From Gammaproteobacteria bacterium (GTDB lineage: Bacteria; Pseudomonadota; Gammaproteobacteria; SZUA-229): DNA of 37,470 nucleotides. The notes below the pieces were generated by a model. That model saw only the letters and a program-made list of their open reading frames with translations. It made no database searches and was not told where the DNA came from. The DNA lies in assembly GCA_029287435.1 (NCBI GenBank), contig JARFRD010000002.1:1-37470 (forward strand), read 5' to 3'. Both the position numbers and the translations under genes were made by a program. Below, in pieces: positions 28,798 through 37,470 of the stretch; the first letter of the stretch is position 1; each line of letters starts with the position of its first letter.

Positions 28798-28843
28798 TTA
28801 TATGTCCCGTTGCCCTTTACAAGTTAATCGTGAAGCCGCTGGC

Positions 28844-30385
28844 CTAGTAAACACCGTTAGCCTTGAAATCATCCAGTGCAGCTTTCATCTCTGCAGCAAT
28901 TTCATCGTTGTAATCGCCGCTTTCATTGATCTTGTTCAACAGACCGCTGTAGTTGCTCTTCATGTGAGCAATCATCGCAGATTCGTATGAAACAACGTCC
29001 CTGGTTTCTACTTCGTCAAGGTAACCTTCATTTGCTGCGTACAGTGAAAATGCCATCTCCGCAATAGTCATTGGAGAATACTGGGCCTGTTTCATCAACT
29101 CGGTTACACGCTCACCACGTTCCAGCTGTGCACGTGTCGCATCATCAAGATCCGAAGCAAACTGTGCGAATGCTGCCAGCTCACGGAACTGCGCCAGTGC
29201 AAGACGTACACCACCACCCAGCTTCTTGATGATGTTGGTCTGGGCTGAACCACCTACACGTGATACTGACAGACCCGCGTTAATAGCAGGACGAATACCT
29301 GCATTGAACAAATCCGATTCAAGGAAGATCTGGCCATCAGTAATTGAGATCACGTTGGTCGGTACGAATGCGGAAACATCACCATCCTGTGTCTCAATGA
29401 TTGGCAGCGCAGTGAGTGACCCGGTTTTACCCTTGACTTCGCCGTTGGTAAATTTTTCAACATACTCGGCGTTTACACGCGCAGCTCGTTCAAGCAGGCG
29501 AGAGTGCAGGTAGAAAACGTCACCAGGATACGCTTCACGACCTGGCGGACGACGCAGCAGCAAAGATACCTGGCGATAGGCCCATGCCTGCTTAGTCAGG
29601 TCATCATAAATGATCAGTGCATCCTCACCGCGGTCACGGAAGTATTCGCCCATGGTGCAACCGGCATAAGGCGCAATGAATTGCATAGCAGCTGACTCGG
29701 AAGCTGTCGCAGCTACGATGATGGTGTGCTGCATGGCATCATGCTCTTCGAGCTTGCGAACGATATTGGCAACCGTTGAAGCTTTCTGACCAACCGCAAC
29801 ATAGATACATTTAATGCCTGATTTGGCCTGGTTGATAATGGCGTCAATGGCAACCGCTGTTTTACCTGTCTGGCGGTCACCAATAATCAGCTCACGCTGG
29901 CCTCGCCCAATCGGCACCATGGCATCAATAGACTTCAGACCAGTCTGTACCGGCTGGTCTACAGACTGACGTTCAATAACACCCGGTGCGATCTTTTCAA
30001 TCGGCGCGGTTTCCTTGGCATCAATAGGACCTTTACCATCAATCGGATTACCCAGCGCGTCTACAACTCGACCCAACAGCGCTTCACCAATGGGTACCTC
30101 GAGAATACGACCCGTACATTTTGCGGTATCGCCTTCAGAAAGATGACCATAAGCGCCCAGTACCACGGCACCGACAGAGTCGCGCTCAAGGTTCAAAGCC
30201 ATTGCGTATGTGTCACCGGGCAGTTCGATCATCTCACCCTGCATGGCATCGGCAAGACCGTGGATACGGAGAATACCGTCTGTCAGGCTGACAACGGTGC
30301 CCTCGGTGCGTGCTTCGACCGCAGAATCAAAACTCTCGATTCTGGATTTAATAAGTTCACTGATTTCAGATGGGTTCAGCTGCAT
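28844..30385 (-). CDS. atpA: F1 ATP synthase alpha subunit
   Basis: [65 protein letters not shown]. Confidence 0.99.
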   Translation of the reverse strand: MQLNPSEISELIKSRIESFDSAVEARTEGTVVSLTDGILRIHGLADAMQGEMIELPGDTYAMALNLERDSVGAVVLGAYGHLSEGDTAKCTGRILEVPIGEALLGRVVDALGNPIDGKGPIDAKETAPIEKIAPGVIERQSVDQPVQTGLKSIDAMVPIGRGQRELIIGDRQTGKTAVAIDAIINQAKSGIKCIYVAVGQKASTVANIVRKLEEHDAMQHTIIVAATASESAAMQFIAPYAGCTMGEYFRDRGEDALIIYDDLTKQAWAYRQVSLLLRRPPGREAYPGDVFYLHSRLLERAARVNAEYVEKFTNGEVKGKTGSLTALPIIETQDGDVSAFVPTNVISITDGQIFLESDLFNAGIRPAINAGLSVSRVGGSAQTNIIKKLGGGVRLALAQFRELAAFAQFASDLDDATRAQLERGERVTELMKQAQYSPMTIAEMAFSLYAANEGYLDEVETRDVVSYESAMIAHMKSNYSGLLNKINESGDYNDEIAAEMKAALDDFKANGVY

Positions 30386-30398
30386 TTTTACTTTCCTC

Positions 30399-30935
30399 TT
30401 AACGGCCCAAATTTAATGCCAGCGACTCGAGCTGGGATTTCATTGAACCATCGATAATTGTGTCTCCGGCCTTGATAACGACACCACCAATCAGTGACTC
30501 ATCAGTAGAAGTCGTAATAGATACTTCTCGGCCCAGTTTGCGTTTCAGCATGTCGGTAATAGCCTGTTCCTGTTCGCCGCTTAGTGCGAAAGCAGATATG
30601 ACCTCGGCATCGACCTTGCCCTCGGCTTCAGCTCGATAAACCTCGAACTGGTCAGCTACTTCCTTAACAGCCTTGAGGCGACCATTCTCAGCCATCAGTT
30701 TGACCAGGTTCTGCTGTTGCTGGCTTGCCTTGTCACCCAGCACCTGGATCATAAGTTCAGCTTTCTTTTCCTTGCTCAGCTGCGGGTTGTCGAGTACTTC
30801 CTGCATGGTCGCATCAGATGCGACGGCTGCCATCAGGTTTAGTGCCTCGCCCCAGCTATCGACTGAATTGTTCTCTTTTGCCAGTGTATAAACTGCCCTG
30901 GCGTAAGGACGTGCTGCGGTTGTGTAATCTGCCAT
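30399..30935 (-). CDS. atpH: F1 ATP synthase delta subunit
   Basis: [16 protein letters not shown]... and [28 protein letters not shown]. Confidence 0.97.
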   Translation of the reverse strand: MADYTTAARPYARAVYTLAKENNSVDSWGEALNLMAAVASDATMQEVLDNPQLSKEKKAELMIQVLGDKASQQQQNLVKLMAENGRLKAVKEVADQFEVYRAEAEGKVDAEVISAFALSGEQEQAITDMLKRKLGREVSITTSTDESLIGGVVIKAGDTIIDGSMKSQLESLALNLGR

Positions 30936-30955
30936 TTCTTATTCCGGCCTTTAAC

Positions 30956-31426
30956 TTATAGCTGTGTAGCCAGATCGTTCAGGGTGCTTTCGTGAGCAGA
31001 TGCATCGACTTCACGTTTGAGTACTTTTTCAGCACCTGCGATTGCCAGTGTTACCACTTCATGGCGCAAATGCTCACGAGCACGGTTAACTTCCTGCTCA
31101 ATCTCTGCGTCAGCACCTGCCTTGATACGTTCGGCTTCGGTTCTGGCATCCTCTTTAGCTTCATCAATCATCTCGTTGGCACGCTTTTGCGCCTGTGCGA
31201 TGATTTCAGCTGCCTGGCCTTTAGCATCTTTCAGTTGCTCTGCGGCTTTCTTCGCAGCCAGCTCCTGCTCATGTTGACCACGTTCAGCAGCAGCCAGGCC
31301 TTCAGCAATACGCTTTTTGCGCTCAGCCAGTGCGTTTACCAGCGGCGGCCAGATAAAGGCATAACAGAACCACACAAACAGGGCGAAAGTGATTGACTGC
31401 CCTATAAGCGTCAGGTTGATATTCAT
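30956..31426 (-). CDS. atpF: F0 ATP synthase subunit b
   Basis: [50 protein letters not shown]. Confidence 0.98.
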   Translation of the reverse strand: MNINLTLIGQSITFALFVWFCYAFIWPPLVNALAERKKRIAEGLAAAERGQHEQELAAKKAAEQLKDAKGQAAEIIAQAQKRANEMIDEAKEDARTEAERIKAGADAEIEQEVNRAREHLRHEVVTLAIAGAEKVLKREVDASAHESTLNDLATQL

Positions 31427-31468
31427 ACGCTATTACCTTGCTTGATTCTTTAAAGTTGTCGGTGATTA

Positions 31469-31717
<249 letters not shown>

Positions 31718-31758
31718 CTAATAGATTTAATTTTTTAAATTCTGTTAATGATCATTCA

Positions 31759-32685
<927 letters not shown>

Positions 32686-32694
32686 TCAGCTCTC

Positions 32695-33111
32695 TTAGTA
32701 AATAGAATTCTTTTTTAACAACCTGCCGATCATGCTGACCATAGCCGGTGTCATGTGTACTACAAAATACGTGCCCAGCAAAGCTGCGGCATTAACGGGG
32801 CGGACAAGCACGAAGGCCCCAACAAACATTGCGCACGTGAACAGGATTTTGTTCAGCTCACTCCAGTAAAAAACCCGGAGGACCACACTGGGCTCATCTG
32901 CGTAATTTGAACTGAATACCTTGAGCGCAAACCAGGCATTGGCCAGTGTTGCAATCATACCGCCAACGAATGCGGAGTATGCAGCAGTCAGGCTCTCGGG
33001 CCAGTAACAGCCCAGTAAAATCAGAGAGAGTAGACACGTTGCTGCCAGCTGCGCAGCAATCAAGCTTTTTGCCCGCGTCGCTGTTCGCCTGTTTATCAGT
33101 TCAGTTGACAA
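32695..33111 (-). CDS. atpI: ATP synthase subunit I
   Basis: Four-TM protein at the head of the atp operon; FVGGMIATLANAWFALKVF. Confidence 0.88.
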   Translation of the reverse strand: MSTELINRRTATRAKSLIAAQLAATCLLSLILLGCYWPESLTAAYSAFVGGMIATLANAWFALKVFSSNYADEPSVVLRVFYWSELNKILFTCAMFVGAFVLVRPVNAAALLGTYFVVHMTPAMVSMIGRLLKKNSIY

Positions 33112-33129
33112 TGAAATCCTCAGCGCTTG

Positions 33130-33147
33130 CAGGCTTTTAAGAGCCTG
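33130..33147 (-). promoter_or_regulatory. atp leader hairpin (CAGGCT-CTTAAA-AGCCTG)
   Basis: 6-bp perfect stem, extendable with one wobble, in the predicted 5' leader between promoter and atpI. Confidence 0.4.
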
Positions 33148-33161
33148 TAGGACGCGCGAGG

Positions 33162-33190
33162 ATTATAAGTAGCACGCCCTCTATGGTCAA
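33162..33190 (-). promoter_or_regulatory. Sigma70 promoter for the atp operon (TTGACC-N17-TATAAT)
   Basis: Minus strand TTGACC (33190-33185), 17-bp spacer, TATAAT (33167-33162), upstream of atpI. Confidence 0.8.
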
Positions 33191-33252
33191 GTTAATATGC
33201 TGCTATAAAAGGGCTTTATCCCTGTATACGGCATGTGTTTGGCATCGAAAAA

Positions 33253-34116
33253 TCACTGAATTCGCGACAGAATTCCCTCGAGTTCATCCAGCGAGTTATA
33301 GCTGATCTCAAGGCGACCCCTGGATTTCGTTTTCTGGTGAATATTGACCGCGGCGCCCAGTTTTTCTGACAGGCTGTTTTCCAGTTGCTTTATATCTGCA
33401 TCTTTCGCTGGTTTCGGTGATTTTTTCGGCGGATTAAGCGTCTTTCTGACCAGCTGTTCAGTTTCACGCACCGACAGTCCTTTTTTCGCTGTTTCCCTGG
33501 CCAGCTTGCTCTGGGTAATGCCACTGACCCCAAGCAGGGCTCGTGCATGCCCCATCTCAATGCTGCGGTCTTCGAGCAGTGCCTTGACATCATTATTGAG
33601 TTCCTGCAAACGCAGTAGATTACTCACAGCAGCTCTTGAACGTGCCACGGTATCAGCCACTTCCTGGTGCGTCATTTCGAATTCGTCGATCAGGCGCTGC
33701 AGCGCAACTGATTCCTCAAGGGGATTCAGGTTCTCGCGCTGAATGTTTTCAATCAATGAGACCGCCGCGGCTGTCTGGTCATCAAAATGCTTGACCACGG
33801 CAGGCACCCTTTCGAGGCCGACAAGTTGTGCGGCACGCCAGCGGCGCTCACCGGCCACGATTTCGAAATTGTTATTGCCTGAAGCACGCACCACGATAGG
33901 CTGAACAACGCCCTGAGAACGGATGGATTCCGCCAGCTCTTGCAGTGCTTCTTCGTCAAAATGGGTTCGCGGTTGCCATGGACCGCGGCTGATCAGGTCG
34001 ATCTCGAGTTCACGTAATTCATCTTCCGCATTGGCAGCAGTAAGTGCTTCAACCGCCTCATCGCCTCCCAGTAAGGCATTCAAGCCGCGACCGAGACCTT
34101 TTTTCTTCGTTGCCAT
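33253..34116 (-). CDS. parB: Chromosome-partitioning protein ParB
   Basis: KKGLGRGLNALLGG; PWQPRTHFDEEALQELAESIRSQGVVQPIVVR; IVAGERRWRAAQLVGL; ENIQRENLNPLEES. Confidence 0.98.
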   Translation of the reverse strand: MATKKKGLGRGLNALLGGDEAVEALTAANAEDELRELEIDLISRGPWQPRTHFDEEALQELAESIRSQGVVQPIVVRASGNNNFEIVAGERRWRAAQLVGLERVPAVVKHFDDQTAAAVSLIENIQRENLNPLEESVALQRLIDEFEMTHQEVADTVARSRAAVSNLLRLQELNNDVKALLEDRSIEMGHARALLGVSGITQSKLARETAKKGLSVRETEQLVRKTLNPPKKSPKPAKDADIKQLENSLSEKLGAAVNIHQKTKSRGRLEISYNSLDELEGILSRIQ

Positions 34117-34151
34117 TATCGTTACCGTAAAATTCGTTTGTGTATTATCTG

Positions 34152-34961
34152 TCAGGCCACTGAAGCATTGTCTTGCGTACTCATGGCTGAGCTCGTGTGA
34201 CTATTACGGCGCAGCATTTCGCCGGCCAGTGCCAGGTAGGCGAGGGCGCCTCGCGAGGTTTTTTCGTACAGCAATGCCGGCAAGCCGTAGCTTGGCGCCT
34301 CGGCCAGGCGCACATTACGCGGCACAATCGTGCGGTAAACCTTGTCACCGAAATGTTCAATCAACTGGGCTGAAACATCGTTGGATAGCGTATTGCGTGG
34401 ATCGAACATGGTGCGCAGCAGGCCTTCGATCTGCAGGTGTGGATTCACCGTTGAGCGTACCTGTTCGATAGTGTCGAGCAGGGCCGACAACCCTTCCAGC
34501 GCATAGTACTCACACTGCATCGGGATAATGACGCCATCCGCCGCCACCATCGCGTTCAAGGTCAGCATGTTCAGTGCCGGTGGGCAGTCGAGGATCACGA
34601 ACTCGTAATCCTGTTTAATCTTCGCCAGACTGTCCTTGAGACGGGTTTCGGCACCACTCGAGCGCATCAGCTCAACTTCTGCCGCCGTGAGGTCAGCGTT
34701 TGCCGGCAACAGATCAATACCGACATTTTCGAGATGATGCACGCAGGCATAGGGGTCAAGCCCCTGCAACAATACATCGCACAGGGTTTGTTCCAGCGCA
34801 TGCTTGTCGACACCGACACCCATGGTCGCGTTACCCTGTGGATCGAGATCGACCAGCAATACCTTGCGACGGGTCGCAGCGAGCGATGCAGCCAGGTTTA
34901 CGCTGGTCGTGGTTTTACCCACGCCGCCCTTCTGATTTGCCAGTGCCAGTACTTGAGTCAT
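34152..34961 (-). CDS. parA: Chromosome-partitioning ATPase ParA/Soj
   Basis: LALANQKGGVGKTTTSVNLAASLA deviant Walker A; LLVDLDPQGNATMGVGV. Confidence 0.98.
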   Translation of the reverse strand: MTQVLALANQKGGVGKTTTSVNLAASLAATRRKVLLVDLDPQGNATMGVGVDKHALEQTLCDVLLQGLDPYACVHHLENVGIDLLPANADLTAAEVELMRSSGAETRLKDSLAKIKQDYEFVILDCPPALNMLTLNAMVAADGVIIPMQCEYYALEGLSALLDTIEQVRSTVNPHLQIEGLLRTMFDPRNTLSNDVSAQLIEHFGDKVYRTIVPRNVRLAEAPSYGLPALLYEKTSRGALAYLALAGEMLRRNSHTSSAMSTQDNASVA

Positions 34962-34967
34962 TATTAT

Positions 34968-35621
34968 TTAAGGTGTAATGCCGATTTCCAGCAGATGCCT
35001 TTCAGCATCCAGTCCGTAGACGTTCAAAGTATGTGATTGTTTCAGAATATAACCCGGCACATCAAGTGTTTTATTGAGCTTGCCCTGCATGATTAAGATG
35101 CGTGTCTCGGGCTTGTGTAAATGCGCCGTGGTGTTAAGAATGTCACCCGTGTTTGCATATGCCCGGGCTATCACGGTATCAAAGTATATCCTATGGCCAT
35201 CATCCATGGGTTGATAATCTTCAACCCGTTGGTTGACCACCTCAATATTTTCCAGCCCCAGCGCGATTTTCACCTGGGTCAGAAAGCGCGTCTTCTTGCC
35301 ATTGGTGTCGATCAGTACAAAGTGCGTATCCGGTAAGGCGATCGCCAGTGGAATACCTGGCAGGCCCGCACCGGAACCCACATCCGCAACCAGGCCGTCG
35401 CCGATATAGGGTTGAACAGATATAGAGTCCAGCAAATGCTTGCTGATCATCTCCTCGGGATCACGAATCGCGGTCAAATTGATCGCCTTGTTCCAGTGGC
35501 TGAGCAGGCCGATGTAGTCGATCAGACGCTGTGGCGCATGCTCGGGCAACTCGAGGTCCATGGCCCTGATCCCCTGCTGTAAATCCTCGAGAAGCTGTTG
35601 TGTCATCAAGCGATTTTGCAC
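34968..35621 (-). CDS. rsmG: 16S rRNA (guanine(527)-N7)-methyltransferase RsmG (GidB)
   Basis: WNKAINLTAIRDPEEMISKHLLDSI; VADVGSGAGLPGIPLAIALP. Confidence 0.97.
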   Translation of the reverse strand: MQNRLMTQQLLEDLQQGIRAMDLELPEHAPQRLIDYIGLLSHWNKAINLTAIRDPEEMISKHLLDSISVQPYIGDGLVADVGSGAGLPGIPLAIALPDTHFVLIDTNGKKTRFLTQVKIALGLENIEVVNQRVEDYQPMDDGHRIYFDTVIARAYANTGDILNTTAHLHKPETRILIMQGKLNKTLDVPGYILKQSHTLNVYGLDAERHLLEIGITP

Positions 35622-35655
35622 CTGCCGGCTGAGGTAACCAGCGCAGCTCAGGCCT

Positions 35656-37470
35656 TTAGCCTGATTTCTTCAGGTGCACCATGAGCAGCGAAATAGCGGC
35701 CGGTGTCACACCGGGTATACGCGACGCCTGGCCGATGGTTTCGGGCTGGTGGTCATTGAGCTTCTGGCAGACTTCGGCTGACAGGCCGCGCACCTGTTTA
35801 TAGTCCTGGATACTGGTGATAGCCGTAGTTTCATGGCGTTTGGCTTTTTCGATCTCGCTCAACTGGCGCTCGAGGTATCCCGAGTACCTGGCCTGGATCT
35901 CGACCTGCTCGGCCACGGCTTCGTCATCAACCGTACCACCGATGGCTTCGGTCAGCTTGATGTAATCCATTTCCGGTCGACGCAACAGTTCACTGGCCTT
36001 GTAGTCACGTGATAATGGCTTATCGAAATGTTTCGACACTTCCTTGCCGGGCTCTGAATCCGGCAGCACGGTGAGGCCATCCAGACGCTGTTGTTCGTGT
36101 TCGATGGCTTCGCGCTTGTGTTCGAACAGGCGCCAGTGATCATCGCTGATTAAGCCCAGTTCGCGGGCAATCGGCGTCAGGCGCAGGTCGGCATTATCCT
36201 CGCGCAGAATCAGGCGGTACTCAGCCCGCGAGGTGAACATGCGGTAGGGTTCCTGTGTACCCAGGGTCACGAGGTCGTCAACCAGAACCCCGATATAAGC
36301 CTGGTCACGGCTCGGGGTCCACGCCGGTAATTCCTGAACATGCCGCGTGGCATTAATGGCTGCGAGCAGGCCCTGGGCGCCGGCTTCTTCGTAACCCGTG
36401 GTGCCGTTGATCTGACCGGCGAAAAACAGGCCATTAATGAACCTGGTTTCCAGCGATGCTTTCAGGTCGCGTGGATCAAAGAAATCGTATTCGATCGCAT
36501 AACCCGGGCGGGTGATGTGCGCATTCTCGAAGCCTTTCATCGAGCGTACAAATGCAAATTGCACATCAAACGGCAGGCTGGTCGAGATGCCGTTGGGATA
36601 GACCTCGTGTGTGTGCAGGCCTTCGGGTTCAATGAATATCTGGTGCGAATCCTTGTCCGCAAAGCGCACGACCTTGTCTTCGATCGATGGGCAATAGCGC
36701 GGACCGATACCTTCGATAACGCCACTGTACATTGGTGAGCGATCGAGACCACCGCGAATAATGTCATGGGTCTGGTTATTCGTGTGCGTGATATGACAGC
36801 TGACCTGTTGCGGATGCTGGTCAACGCTGCCGGTGAAGGAAAATACCGGTGTCGGTGTATCGCCGGGTTGTTCCTGCAGGCCGGCGTAATTAATACTGCG
36901 GCCGTCGATACGTGGCGGCGTGCCCGTTTTCAGGCGTCCGACGCGAAAGGGTAATTCGCGCAGGCGATTAGCCAGTGAAATCGATGGCGGATCGCCGGCA
37001 CGACCACCGGCATGGTTCTGTTCGCCAATATGAATCTTGCCACCCAGGAAAGTGCCCACGGTTAACACCACGGCACGTGCACTGAATTTGAGCCCCATCT
37101 GGGTAACAACACCGCTAACGTGTTCGCCCCGGCCATCACTCTCGATGATCAAATCATCCACGGCCTGCTGGAATATGCACAGGTTCGGCTGGTTTTCGAG
37201 GGTTTCACGCACGGCCGCCTTGTACAGCACACGGTCGGCCTGTGCGCGCGTGGCCCTTACGGCCGGGCCCTTGCGGCGATTCAGAATGCGGAACTGGATG
37301 CCACCGCGATCGGCGGCTTTAGCCATGACACCACCCATGGCATCGATTTCCTTGACCAGGTGGCCCTTGCCGATACCGCCGATGGCCGGGTTACAGCTCA
37401 TCTGGCCCAGGGTTTCGATGTTGTGCGTGAGCAGCAGGGTTTTTACACCCATGCGTGCAGCCGCGAGCGC
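35656..37470 (-). CDS. mnmG: tRNA uridine-5-carboxymethylaminomethyl modification enzyme MnmG (GidA), N-terminus outside window
   Basis: Frame continues to the window edge ([47 protein letters not shown]); C-terminal [20 protein letters not shown]. Confidence 0.98.
   Translation of the reverse strand, partial: ALAAARMGVKTLLLTHNIETLGQMSCNPAIGGIGKGHLVKEIDAMGGVMAKAADRGGIQFRILNRRKGPAVRATRAQADRVLYKAAVRETLENQPNLCIFQQAVDDLIIESDGRGEHVSGVVTQMGLKFSARAVVLTVGTFLGGKIHIGEQNHAGGRAGDPPSISLANRLRELPFRVGRLKTGTPPRIDGRSINYAGLQEQPGDTPTPVFSFTGSVDQHPQQVSCHITHTNNQTHDIIRGGLDRSPMYSGVIEGIGPRYCPSIEDKVVRFADKDSHQIFIEPEGLHTHEVYPNGISTSLPFDVQFAFVRSMKGFENAHITRPGYAIEYDFFDPRDLKASLETRFINGLFFAGQINGTTGYEEAGAQGLLAAINATRHVQELPAWTPSRDQAYIGVLVDDLVTLGTQEPYRMFTSRAEYRLILREDNADLRLTPIARELGLISDDHWRLFEHKREAIEHEQQRLDGLTVLPDSEPGKEVSKHFDKPLSRDYKASELLRRPEMDYIKLTEAIGGTVDDEAVAEQVEIQARYSGYLERQLSEIEKAKRHETTAITSIQDYKQVRGLSAEVCQKLNDHQPETIGQASRIPGVTPAAISLLMVHLKKSG

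Noticed and set aside
33923-34471. 182-aa plus-strand ORF
   Set aside because: Lies antisense across the parB/parA junction, both unambiguous genes; composition typical of a reverse-frame artefact.

Overview
This 37.5 kb window looks like a gammaproteobacterial chromosome segment. No tRNA, rRNA, CRISPR array or transposase was recognised. Left part (about 1-14.6 kb): a contiguous minus-strand MSHA-like type IV pilus / T2SS-like operon. In transcription order it encodes a sigma-54 response regulator, MshM-like AAA ATPase, SPOR-like protein, MshL secretin, MshN-like TPR protein, MshE ATPase with an MshEN-like N-terminus, MshG, MshI/GspL-like, MshJ-like, a small MshK-position protein, a large GspK-like pseudopilin and a second pseudopilin. 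A partial plus-strand histidine kinase converges on its end. Middle (14.7-24.4 kb): trmL; arsR-rhodanese-secB-gpsA; envC-ctpA-yibQ-yajL; a TusE/DsrC-family gene; and a cluster of three YceI-like secreted proteins. Right part (24.6-37.5 kb): a syntenic housekeeping block near the replication origin in many relatives: glmU, atpCDGAHFEBI, parB-parA, rsmG and partial mnmG. The main leads are: (1) the reordered MSHA-like operon with two related 'GPxYLPCPD' pseudopilins, no small pilin, and a two-component system at its ends; (2) an ArsR regulator with two cysteines 66 residues apart, matching SqrR/BigR/YgaV-type persulfide sensors, directly upstream of a rhodanese; (3) a tandem DnaA-box pair in an AT-rich intergenic region next to glmU; (4) a DsrC/TusE protein with a displaced second cysteine; (5) a terminator placed so that it should attenuate atp-to-glmU transcription. 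All homology calls come from reading motifs; no database search was run.
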